Below, piece after piece: positions 1 to 5,745 of a stretch of DNA of 9,424 bases. Origin of the DNA: Deltaproteobacteria bacterium (lineage in GTDB: Bacteria > Desulfobacterota > Deferrimicrobia > Deferrimicrobiales > Deferrimicrobiaceae). The notes beneath the pieces are model-generated. The model saw only the letters and a program-made list of their open reading frames with translations. It did not search any database and was not told the DNA's origin. Within the stretch, counting starts at the first letter, position 1; each line of letters starts with the position of its first letter. Location of the stretch: positions 1 through 9,424 of the forward strand of contig JAGGAJ010000067.1 of the NCBI GenBank assembly GCA_017889845.1, written 5' to 3'. The translations under genes and the position numbers were made by a program.

Positions 1-368
1 GGGCCCCTTGCGCCCGTCTCCGCGATGGCGTCGCGGACGAGCGCCTCGATCTCCGCCATGGAAAGGGCTTTCGGGAGATACCGCTCCAGGACGACGATCT
101 CGGCTTCCTCCTTCGCGGCCAGTTCCGGGCGGTTCCCCTTGACGTAGAGCTCGATGGCCTCGCGCCGCTGCTTGACCATCGTCACGATCACCTTGAGGAT
201 CGCCTCGTCCGGCAGAATGCCCCCGGACGGCATCTCCTTCCGGGTGACCGCGTCGATCTCCCGGTTCTGCACCGCGGCGACAGCCATCCGCAAAGCAGAA
301 AGGGCCAGGGAGTCCCGCTCCTTGGCCGCCTTCCGCATGTCCTCCTGCAGCTGTTGCTTGAGCCCCAA
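1..368 (-). CDS. yqeY: GatB/YqeY domain protein (C-terminus cut off by the window edge)
   Basis: The frame reads 122 residues and runs off the left edge. The family is usually near 150 residues, so roughly 25 are missing. It begins MGLKQQLQEDMRKAAK and continues with the family's charged helices (SALRMAVAAVQNREID near 24-39, VKQRREAIELY near 65-75, AAKEEAEIVVLERYLPK near 84-100). YqeY is a small all-helical protein that resembles the tail domain of the GatB amidotransferase subunit. Its exact role is not settled; a link to tRNA-dependent amidation is inferred from the domain. The only plausible start is a TTG at 368-366, two bases after the rpsU stop. No ATG or GTG lies nearby in this frame, and the Shine-Dalgarno sequence is weak, which suggests coupling to rpsU translation. 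The rpsU-yqeY order matches the macromolecular synthesis operon, so dnaG and rpoD may follow outside the window. Confidence 0.88.
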   Translation of the reverse strand, partial: MGLKQQLQEDMRKAAKERDSLALSALRMAVAAVQNREIDAVTRKEMPSGGILPDEAILKVIVTMVKQRREAIELYVKGNRPELAAKEEAEIVVLERYLPKALSMAEIEALVRDAIAETGARG

Positions 369-370
369 CG

Positions 371-568
371 TTACCGGCTCATCTTCTTCATTTTCTTCAA
401 CGCGCGTTTCCTGGCCGCCAGCGTCTTCTTCTTCCTCTTGACGCTGGGCTTCTCGTAATGCTCCCGCTTGCGGATCTCCGACAGGATCCCGGCCTTCTCG
501 CACTGTTTCTTGAATCGCTTCAGTACGCTCTCGAAGGGCTCCTCTTCCTTCACCCGGACGCCCGGCAT
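371..568 (-). CDS. rpsU: 30S ribosomal protein S21
   Basis: This is a 65-residue, strongly basic protein, a normal length for bS21. It starts MPGVRVKEEEPFESVLKRF and carries the family's hallmark block KAGILSEIRKREHYEKPS (residues 26-43), followed by a lysine/arginine-rich tail (KRKKKTLAARKRALKKMKK). bS21 binds the 30S subunit near the 3' end of 16S rRNA, next to the anti-Shine-Dalgarno region, and helps initiation. The ATG at 568-566 is preceded by a purine-rich stretch (AGGAAGGGGTGA) about 10 bases upstream. The gene sits behind its own likely promoter in the AT-rich gap at 569-667 and is followed two bases later by yqeY, as in many bacteria where rpsU heads the operon with primase and the main sigma factor. 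Nothing is unusual in the protein. Confidence 0.97.
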   Translation of the reverse strand: MPGVRVKEEEPFESVLKRFKKQCEKAGILSEIRKREHYEKPSVKRKKKTLAARKRALKKMKKMSR

Positions 569-607
569 CGATGAATCACCCCTTCCTGCGCTGGATAAAA
601 ACCCAAA

Positions 608-642
608 AGTATATACATTACGCTTTTTTCGAATCTCGTCAA
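608..642 (-). promoter_or_regulatory. Candidate sigma-70-type promoter for rpsU-yqeY
   Basis: On the minus strand the sequence TTGACG (642-637) matches a -35 box at five of six positions. A strong -10 match, TATACT (613-608), lies downstream inside the palindrome GTATATAC. The spacing between these two is 23 bases, longer than the usual 16-18. The alternative TAATGT (620-615) has a 16-base spacer but is a weaker hexamer. The gap is by far the most AT-rich stretch in the window and lies directly ahead of a ribosomal protein gene. A promoter here is therefore likely, but which hexamers are used is uncertain. Confidence 0.5.
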
Positions 643-643
643 G

Positions 644-680
644 AAAAACAGGGAGGCCCGGTACCGCTCACCGGTACCGG
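644..680 (-). terminator. Candidate terminator hairpin at the end of ppnP
   Basis: Read on the minus strand, CCGGTACC (680-673) and GGTACCGG (665-658) are perfect inverted repeats. They form an 8-bp GC-rich stem with a 7-base loop that contains the ppnP stop codon TGA (670-668). A run of five T residues follows at 648-644. The T run begins 9 bases after the stem instead of immediately, so this is not a textbook intrinsic terminator. It may instead stabilise the 3' end or act as a weak terminator. Its position, after the last gene of the tight run and just before the rpsU promoter, supports a transcript end. Confidence 0.42.
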
Positions 681-943
681 CAGAGGTACGCCACCGGCCC
701 TTCCGCCTTCACCTCGAAGGTGACCCCCGAGGGGACGGAAAATCCCTCCCCAGCGGCCGCCGAGAGCCACGGCTTCCCGGGGACCCGGTACCAGAGGTGT
801 CCCGAAACCACCGTCATCCGCTCCTCCCGGGATGCACCGAAGGCGTACTCCCCGGGATCGATGACCCCGACCGTGGCGTCCCCTCCGGCGTCCGAGAACC
901 CCAGGGACTGCACCCGGTCGTCGAAGTACCGGTTGTGCTTCAT
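668..943 (-). CDS. ppnP: Pyrimidine/purine nucleoside phosphorylase, PpnP (DUF1255) family
   Basis: The protein is a 91-residue single-domain cupin, close to the 94 residues of E. coli PpnP (YaiE). Recognisable segments are VQSLGFSD (11-18), ATVGVIDPGEYAFG (23-36), EERMTVVSGHLWYRVPG (40-56), and the C-terminal YLCRYR typical of the family. The E. coli enzyme cleaves several purine and pyrimidine nucleosides with phosphate to give the free base and ribose-1-phosphate, acting in cytoplasmic salvage. The ATG at 943-941 has a GGGGAGGGG tract just upstream, and the gene lies 12 bases after the HIT gene stop. It is the last gene of the run. Its substrate in this organism is not shown by the sequence; the family assignment is firm. 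Confidence 0.93.
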   Translation of the reverse strand: MKHNRYFDDRVQSLGFSDAGGDATVGVIDPGEYAFGASREERMTVVSGHLWYRVPGKPWLSAAAGEGFSVPSGVTFEVKAEGPVAYLCRYR

Positions 944-955
944 GCCCCCTCCCCC

Positions 956-1303
956 TCAACCCATGCTGGGGTCTAGCGGACGGCCGCCGATCAGGTGGAG
1001 GTGGAGGTGCGGAACCACCTGCCCCCCCTGCTCCCCGTTGTTCACCACGACGCGGTACCCCGACTCGGCCACCCCCTTCTCGTCGGCGATCTTCGCCGCC
1101 AGGCGCAGCGCCTTGCCCAGGACGGGCACGTCGTTCTTCCCGGCCTCGTTGAGGTTGACCATGTGCTCCTTTGGAACGATGAGCACGTGAACCGGCGCCA
1201 CCGGGTGGATGTCGGCGAAGGCGATCAGGTCGTGGTCCTCGTAGATGGGCTGCGTGGGCATCTCTTTCCTGGCGATCCTGCAGAAAATGCACTCCTCGCT
1301 CAT
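956..1303 (-). CDS. hinT: HinT-like HIT family purine nucleoside phosphoramidase
   Basis: The 115-residue protein carries the histidine triad HLHLHL at 99-104; H99, H101 and H103 are the triad histidines and the central one forms the nucleotidyl intermediate in this family. A CxxC pair at C5 and C8 (ECIFC) is a zinc-site feature shared by many HIT proteins. Other family blocks are AFADIHPVAPVHVLIVPKEH (29-48) and the GGRPL tail (106-110). HinT-type enzymes hydrolyse AMP-lysine or adenosine phosphoramidates in the cytoplasm; the precise cellular substrate is usually unknown. The ATG overlaps the hisI stop as ATGA, and an AGGAG sits 5 bases upstream, so coupled translation is expected. A longer frame extends upstream through hisI but has no family similarity there. 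Placement of a HIT gene behind hisI or hisE is, as I recall, common. Confidence 0.94.
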   Translation of the reverse strand: MSEECIFCRIARKEMPTQPIYEDHDLIAFADIHPVAPVHVLIVPKEHMVNLNEAGKNDVPVLGKALRLAAKIADEKGVAESGYRVVVNNGEQGGQVVPHLHLHLIGGRPLDPSMG

Positions 1304-1650
1304 GCGGTCTCCTCTCCTCGCCGGTATGCGCTTCGATAGAAACAGGTCCGCTCCCCCGTGTGGCACGCGGGTCCCCTCTGCCGGACCCGGTACAGCAGCG
1401 TGTCCGCGTCGCAGTCGTAGAGGACCTCCTGGACGTCCTGGAAGTGGCCCGAGGTCTCCCCCTTCACCCAGAGGGACTTCCGCGACCGGCTCCAGTAGGT
1501 GGCGTGCCCGGTGGCGAAGGTGTTCCGGATCGCCTCCCCGTTCGCCCACGCCACCATGAGGACCGCGTTGTCCCCCGCGTCCTGCGTGACCACGGGGACC
1601 AGCCCCCGCTCGTCGAACTTCACCATCCCGATCAGTTCGTCCGCCGTCAT
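1300..1650 (-). CDS. hisI: Phosphoribosyl-AMP cyclohydrolase
   Basis: HisI opens the adenine ring of phosphoribosyl-AMP to give ProFAR, the third step of histidine synthesis. The protein is 116 residues, the size of the stand-alone cyclohydrolase, so no HisE pyrophosphohydrolase domain is fused to it. The metal-site cysteines C80, C96 and C103 show the family spacing of 16 and 7. The acidic motif DCDAD is at 79-83, and ATYWSRSRKSLWVKGETSGH (50-69) and RGPACHTGERTCF (92-104) are signature blocks. The ATG overlaps the hisF stop as ATGA and the TGA overlaps the HIT start as ATGA, so it is coupled on both sides. The upstream stretch GGGGGAA is a moderate ribosome binding site. Confidence 0.97.
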   Translation of the reverse strand: MTADELIGMVKFDERGLVPVVTQDAGDNAVLMVAWANGEAIRNTFATGHATYWSRSRKSLWVKGETSGHFQDVQEVLYDCDADTLLYRVRQRGPACHTGERTCFYRSAYRRGEETA

Positions 1651-2426
1651 CCGTTTCCCCCGCCGGGCCGCACGTGAACGCCGTGGCTCCGGAGGTACTC
1701 CTTCGCCTCCCCCACGGTGTGCTCGGCGTAGTGGAAGATCGAGGCCGCCAGCACCGCGTCCGCCCCCCCGGCCGTCAATCCCTCCAGCAGGTGCCTGAGG
1801 GTCCCCACCCCGCCGGATGCGATCACCGGGATCCGCACCGCGTCGGCGATGGCCCGGGTCAGGGGGATGTCGTACCCGTCCCGCGTCCCGTCCCGGTCCA
1901 TGCTGGTCAGCAGGATCTCGCCGGAGCCGCACTCCTCCATCCGGCGGGCCCACTCCACGGCGTCCAGTTCCGTGGGACGGCGCCCGCCGTGCGTGTACAC
2001 TTCCCAGCGCCCCGGCGTCCCCGGGACCGACCGGGCATCGATCGCCACCACCGTGCACTGGCTTCCGAACCGCTCCGCCGCTCGCCGGACGAACTCGGGG
2101 TCGGCCACCGCCGCCGTGTTGATCGACACCTTGTCCGCGCCCGCCAGCAGGAGCGCCCGGATGTCCTCGATGGTGCGCACGCCGCCGCCCACGGTCAGCG
2201 GCATGAAGACCTGCTCCGCGGTCTTCCGCACCACCTCGATCAGGATGTCCCGCTTCTCGTGGGACGCCGTGATGTCGAGGAAGACGAGTTCGTCGGCCTC
2301 CTCGCGGTCGTACCGCCTTGCAATCTCCACCGGATCCCCCGCGTCCCGGAGATCGACGAACCGGACCCCCTTCACGACCCGGCCGTCCTTCACGTCCAGG
2401 CACGGGATGATGCGCTTTGCGAGCAT
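1647..2426 (-). CDS. hisF: Imidazole glycerol phosphate synthase, cyclase subunit HisF
   Basis: HisF uses ammonia delivered from HisH to convert PRFAR into imidazole glycerol phosphate and AICAR, which returns to purine synthesis. The 259-residue (beta/alpha)8 barrel begins MLAKRIIPCLDVKDGRVVKG. The catalytic aspartates fall at D11 and D130, exactly the family numbering. The second phosphate-site blocks are also intact: LTVGGGVRT (77-85), WEVYTHGGRRPT (141-152), LLTSMDRDGT (172-181) and VIASGGVG (201-208). The start is ATG at 2426-2424, eight bases after the hisA stop. hisH lies two genes upstream, so both synthase subunits come from the same transcript. The protein appears complete and functional. 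Confidence 0.98.
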   Translation of the reverse strand: MLAKRIIPCLDVKDGRVVKGVRFVDLRDAGDPVEIARRYDREEADELVFLDITASHEKRDILIEVVRKTAEQVFMPLTVGGGVRTIEDIRALLLAGADKVSINTAAVADPEFVRRAAERFGSQCTVVAIDARSVPGTPGRWEVYTHGGRRPTELDAVEWARRMEECGSGEILLTSMDRDGTRDGYDIPLTRAIADAVRIPVIASGGVGTLRHLLEGLTAGGADAVLAASIFHYAEHTVGEAKEYLRSHGVHVRPGGGNG

Positions 2427-2434
2427 CCGGGAGG

Positions 2435-3166
2435 CTACTCCCCCTCCACCTTCAGAGCCTCCCGAAGGTCGATCGATCCGTCGTAGAGGGCGCGGCCGAT
2501 GATCGCCCCGGAGACACCCTCCCCCTCCATCGCCTTGAGCCGGCGCAGGTCGGAAAGCGTCGTCACGCCCCCGGACGCCACCACCGGAGTGGCCAATCCC
2601 CGCGCGAACTCCCGGATCGCGTCGAAGTTGGGACCCACGAGCATCCCGTCCCGCGCGATGTCGGTGTAGATGAAGCAGGAAACACCGCCCTCCCGGATCT
2701 GCCGCGCGAGGTCCACGGCGATCACGCCGGTCACTTCCACCCACCCCCGAATCGCCACGCGCCCGTCCCTGGCGTCGATCCCCGCAGCCACCTTTCCCGG
2801 GTACGCCCGGGTGATGCGGGTGACTTCCTCCGGGTCCCGGACGATGGACGTGCCCAGGATCACGCGGGACACCCCGGCGGCGAAGTAGCGCGACGCGGTC
2901 TCGTAGTTCCGCACCCCGCCTCCCACCTGCAGCGGCACGCCGGCCGCGGCCGCGATCCGGCAGATGATGTCCGCGTTGGCGGGTTTCCCGAGGAAAGCCC
3001 CGTCGAGGTCGACCACGTGGAGCCACGAAGCCCCGGCGGCGACGAACCGGCGCGCCACGTCCAGGGGGGAATCCGAGAAAACCGTGGCGTCCTCGGCGCG
3101 CCCCTGGCGAAGCCGGACGGCTTTTCCCCCCTGGATGTCGATCGCCGGGATCACCTGGAACGGCAT
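2435..3166 (-). CDS. hisA: ProFAR isomerase HisA
   Basis: HisA catalyses the Amadori-type isomerisation of ProFAR to PRFAR, the substrate of HisHF. It is a (beta/alpha)8 barrel homologous to HisF. The chosen start gives 243 residues beginning MPFQVIPAIDIQGGKAVRL. The general acid/base aspartates are D10 (in PAID) and D131 (in AGIDARDG), with T168 of the YTDIARDG block and the QVGGGVRN (80-87) and ASGGVTT (197-203) phosphate loops. A GTG lies four codons upstream at 3178-3176. I chose the ATG at 3166-3164 because GAGGTG (3181-3176) forms a Shine-Dalgarno site with proper spacing for this ATG and covers that GTG. The gap to hisH is 13 bases and to hisF 8 bases. Confidence 0.97.
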   Translation of the reverse strand: MPFQVIPAIDIQGGKAVRLRQGRAEDATVFSDSPLDVARRFVAAGASWLHVVDLDGAFLGKPANADIICRIAAAAGVPLQVGGGVRNYETASRYFAAGVSRVILGTSIVRDPEEVTRITRAYPGKVAAGIDARDGRVAIRGWVEVTGVIAVDLARQIREGGVSCFIYTDIARDGMLVGPNFDAIREFARGLATPVVASGGVTTLSDLRRLKAMEGEGVSGAIIGRALYDGSIDLREALKVEGE

Positions 3167-3174
3167 GCCGATTT

Positions 3175-3181
3175 TCACCTC
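3175..3181 (-). promoter_or_regulatory. Ribosome binding site deciding the hisA start
   Basis: The minus-strand sequence GAGGTGA overlaps the hisH stop codon (3182-3180) and lies 8 bases before the ATG at 3166-3164. It is complementary to the 3' end of typical 16S rRNA. Because it covers the GTG at 3178-3176, it argues against that GTG as the start. Confidence 0.7.
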
Positions 3182-3833
3182 AAGCCGCGGCGGCGCACAT
3201 GCGGCCGAAATTTCCGAGCAGCCGGAGGCCCGCGGACTGGCTCTTCTCCGGGTGGAACTGGACTGCGAGCCGGTTTCCCATCCCCGCCGCGGCGGCGAAG
3301 GGGATGCCGTAGACGGCGCGGCACGCCGCGATCCCGGGCTCCCCGGGCACCGCGTAGTAGGAATGGACGAAGTAGAAGTACGTCCCCGAGGGGATCCCTT
3401 CCAGCACCGGGTGATCCGTCAGGACCTCCACCGCATTCCACCCCATGTGCGGCACCTTCAGAACCCCGCCGCCGGAGGCCGGCATGTCGCCCGGAAACCG
3501 TACCACCTTTCCGGGGAAGAAACCGACCCCTTCGTACCGGCCGAACTCCTCGCTCTCGGCGAAGAGGAGCTGCATCCCGACGCAGATCCCCAGGAACGGG
3601 CGGTCGGAGGCGAGGTACTCCCGCAGGAAGGGGAGAAGCCCCTGCCGCACCACGTTCGCCATGCAGTCCCGGAACGCCCCCACCCCGGGGAAAACGATCC
3701 CGCGGCACGACGACAGCGTCCGGGCGTCGCCGCTCACCTCCGTCGGGAATCCCAGCGACTCCAGCGCCTTGCTCACGGAGCGCAGGTTTCCCATTCCGTA
3801 GTCCACGACGCCGATGGAACCCTTCCGCGTCAC
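3180..3833 (-). CDS. hisH: Imidazole glycerol phosphate synthase, glutaminase subunit HisH
   Basis: HisH is a class I glutamine amidotransferase that hydrolyses glutamine and passes ammonia to HisF. With the start used here it has 217 residues. The catalytic triad is visible: nucleophile C84 in LGICVGMQLL, and H194 and E196 in AVQFHPEKS. VVDYGMGNLRSV (9-20), VFPGVGAF (47-54), KVPHMGWN (126-133) and FVHSYY (155-160) are family signatures. An upstream GTG at 3860 would overlap hisB by 14 bases and add nine residues without similarity. The GTG at 3833-3831 is preferred because GAGGGGGA ends 7 bases before it and the resulting N-terminus fits the family. The protein ends in an alanine run (CAAAA), which is unusual but short. 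It is 13 bases from both hisB and hisA. Confidence 0.96.
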   Translation of the reverse strand: MTRKGSIGVVDYGMGNLRSVSKALESLGFPTEVSGDARTLSSCRGIVFPGVGAFRDCMANVVRQGLLPFLREYLASDRPFLGICVGMQLLFAESEEFGRYEGVGFFPGKVVRFPGDMPASGGGVLKVPHMGWNAVEVLTDHPVLEGIPSGTYFYFVHSYYAVPGEPGIAACRAVYGIPFAAAAGMGNRLAVQFHPEKSQSAGLRLLGNFGRMCAAAA

Positions 3834-3846
3834 GGGATGTTCCCCC

Positions 3847-4437
3847 TCACCCGAGCACACCCTTCGTGGACGGGACGCCCTTTACGCGCGGGTCCAGCCG
3901 CACCGCGTCCGACATCGCCCTCCCCAGGGCCTTGAACACGGCCTCCACCGTATGGTGCGCGTTGGAGCCGTAGGACACGTTCACGTGGACGCACGTCCCC
4001 GAGGCCTGCGAGAAGGCCCGCAGGAACTCCTCCACGAGCTCGACGTCGAATGTCCCGACCTTCTCGTTCCCCAGCGGGGAGTTGTAGACCAGGTGCGGGC
4101 GTGCCGAGACGTCCACCGTCACCGCCGCCAGCGCCTCGATCATCGGCACCACCGCGTGACCGTAGCGCCGGATCCCCCTCATGTCCCCGAGGGCCCGCCG
4201 GAACGCCTCGCCGAGGCAGATCCCCACGTCCTCCACGAGGTGGTGGTAGTCGACGTCGATGTCCCCTTTCGCGGACACCGTGACGTCGAACAGGCCGTGG
4301 CGCGAGAAGAGGGTGAGCATGTGGTCGAGGAACGGGACCCCCGTCCCGATCTTCGCAGACCCCTCCCCCTCGAGACGCAGGGAGAGCTTGATGCGGGTCT
4401 CCTTCGTGGTCCGCTCGACCTGGCCTTCCCGTTCCAT
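3847..4437 (-). CDS. hisB: Imidazoleglycerol-phosphate dehydratase (monofunctional HisB)
   Basis: HisB removes water from imidazole glycerol phosphate to give imidazole acetol phosphate, the step after HisHF. The 196-residue protein is the monofunctional dehydratase; the histidinol-phosphatase domain fused in E. coli HisB is absent. Metal-binding and catalytic motifs are intact: FLDHML (36-41, H39), DYHHLVED (63-70, H65/H66/E69) and HHTVEAVFKA (161-170, H161/H162/E165). The hisD stop and the hisB ATG share a base (TGATG). GGGGAGG lies 5 bases before this ATG but only 2 bases before the neighbouring GTG (4440-4438), so the ATG is preferred. Translation is probably coupled to hisD. Confidence 0.97.
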   Translation of the reverse strand: MEREGQVERTTKETRIKLSLRLEGEGSAKIGTGVPFLDHMLTLFSRHGLFDVTVSAKGDIDVDYHHLVEDVGICLGEAFRRALGDMRGIRRYGHAVVPMIEALAAVTVDVSARPHLVYNSPLGNEKVGTFDVELVEEFLRAFSQASGTCVHVNVSYGSNAHHTVEAVFKALGRAMSDAVRLDPRVKGVPSTKGVLG

Positions 4438-5732
4438 CACCGCCTCCCCTTCCCCCGCGTGCGCTGCAGCACCGCCTGGGCGTGCGCCACGAGCCCCTCC
4501 TTGCGCGCCAGCCGGACGACGTGCCGGGCGTCGGACCGGAGAGCGGAAAACTCATATGATACCACGTTGGTTTTCTTGAGGAAATTGGCTACTCCCAGAG
4601 GGGATGAGAACCGAGCCGCCCCCCCCGTGGGCAGGGTGTGGTTGATCCCCGCGATGTAGTCCCCCACCGCCACGGGGCTGTAAGGCCCGAGGAACGCCGT
4701 CCCCGCGTTTCGGATCGCGTCGAGGGCCCCCCACGGGTCCGCGGTGGCGATGCTCAGGTGCTCCGGCGCCAGCCGGTTGACCGCCGCGATCCCTTCCCTC
4801 CGGGTCCGGACGAGGAAGCCGTCCGCCCGGGACAGGGAAGCCGACAGGATCCCCTGTCGCGGCAGGAGGCGGGCCTGGCGGGCGAGTTCCCTCTCCACTG
4901 CGCGGGACAGGGCCTCCGAGTCTGTAACCATGGCAACGTACGCGTCCTCGTCGTGCTCCGCCTGGGAGAGGAGGTCCGCGGCCACGTACGCCGGGATCGC
5001 CGACCGGTCCGCCAGCACCACGAGCTCGCTCGGCCCCGCCAGCATGTCGATGCCCACGACGCCGAAGAGCTGGCGCTTGGCCTCCGTCACGTATGCGTTC
5101 CCTGGCCCGGCGATCACCTCGACGCGGGGGATGGACCGTGTCCCGAAGGCCAGCGCCGCGATCGCCTGCGCCCCGCCGACCCGGTAGACCGCGGACACTC
5201 CGGCGATCCGGGCCGCCGCCAGCACCACGTCCGGCACCCGCCCGCCGGGAGCGGAGCATGCGGCCACCACCTCGGGAACCCCCGCCACCCTCGCCGGGAG
5301 GACGTTCATCAGCAGGGTGGACGGGTACGCCGCCTTTCCCCCGGGGATGTAGACCCCCGCGCGGGAGACGGGGAGGACCCTCTGGGCCAGGACGGCTCCG
5401 GGGATCGAGGCGGTGAAGCCGTCGTCCAGCTGGTTCCGGTGGAACGTCTCGATCCGCCCGGCCGCCTTCTCGAGGGAAACCCGGAGCGCGGCGGGTACGC
5501 GCCGCCACGCGGCGTCGATCTCCCCCGGTGGAACGACGAACCCCTTCCTGCCCGGGTCGAACCGGTCGAAGCGGCGCGTGAACTCCGATACCGCCGCGTC
5601 GCCCTGCTCCCGGACCCGCGCGATCACCTCGGCCACCACCGCCGACACCTTGGCGGAGTCCGTCGCCCCCCGGTTTTCCGCCCGGGCCAGCGCCTCCCGG
5701 TACGCGGCGGTGCCCGATCGGACCCAGCGCAT
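4437..5732 (-). CDS. hisD: Histidinol dehydrogenase
   Basis: HisD performs the last two steps, oxidising L-histidinol through histidinal to histidine with two NAD. The 431-residue length is normal. The zinc ligands correspond to Q257 and H260 (in LLSQAEHDEDAY), D358 (in VGDYIAGINH) and H417 (in GLVAHAQAV). The catalytic pair E324-H325 is in LAPEHLSI. The nucleotide-binding blocks VYRVGGAQAIAALAFGT (182-198) and VIAGPGNAYVTEAK (206-219) and the AGPSELVVL stretch (232-240) are present. The ATG at 5732-5730 follows the murA stop by 13 bases, and an AGGAGG overlaps that stop codon about 9 bases upstream. This is the first his gene of the cluster; hisG, which I would expect between murA and hisD, is not there. 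Confidence 0.98.
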   Translation of the reverse strand: MRWVRSGTAAYREALARAENRGATDSAKVSAVVAEVIARVREQGDAAVSEFTRRFDRFDPGRKGFVVPPGEIDAAWRRVPAALRVSLEKAAGRIETFHRNQLDDGFTASIPGAVLAQRVLPVSRAGVYIPGGKAAYPSTLLMNVLPARVAGVPEVVAACSAPGGRVPDVVLAAARIAGVSAVYRVGGAQAIAALAFGTRSIPRVEVIAGPGNAYVTEAKRQLFGVVGIDMLAGPSELVVLADRSAIPAYVAADLLSQAEHDEDAYVAMVTDSEALSRAVERELARQARLLPRQGILSASLSRADGFLVRTRREGIAAVNRLAPEHLSIATADPWGALDAIRNAGTAFLGPYSPVAVGDYIAGINHTLPTGGAARFSSPLGVANFLKKTNVVSYEFSALRSDARHVVRLARKEGLVAHAQAVLQRTRGKGRR

Positions 5733-5745
5733 CCCCCGCTCCCTC

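Noticed and set aside
1647..3026. A longer 459-codon version of hisF that extends through hisA
   Set aside because: The upstream 200 residues are an out-of-frame translation of hisA. HisF similarity begins exactly at MLAKRIIPCLD (2426), and hisA in the other frame is intact.
2417..3973. 518-codon open frame on the plus strand opposite hisA and hisH
   Set aside because: Same compositional artefact: low stop-codon density from high GC at third positions, no recognisable fold, and complete overlap with two well-defined his genes.
5733..5745. Search for a histidine attenuator or T-box before hisD
   Set aside because: Only 13 bases separate murA and hisD, and they are filled by the ribosome binding site. 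No leader peptide or alternative hairpins can fit, so any regulation must lie upstream of the window.
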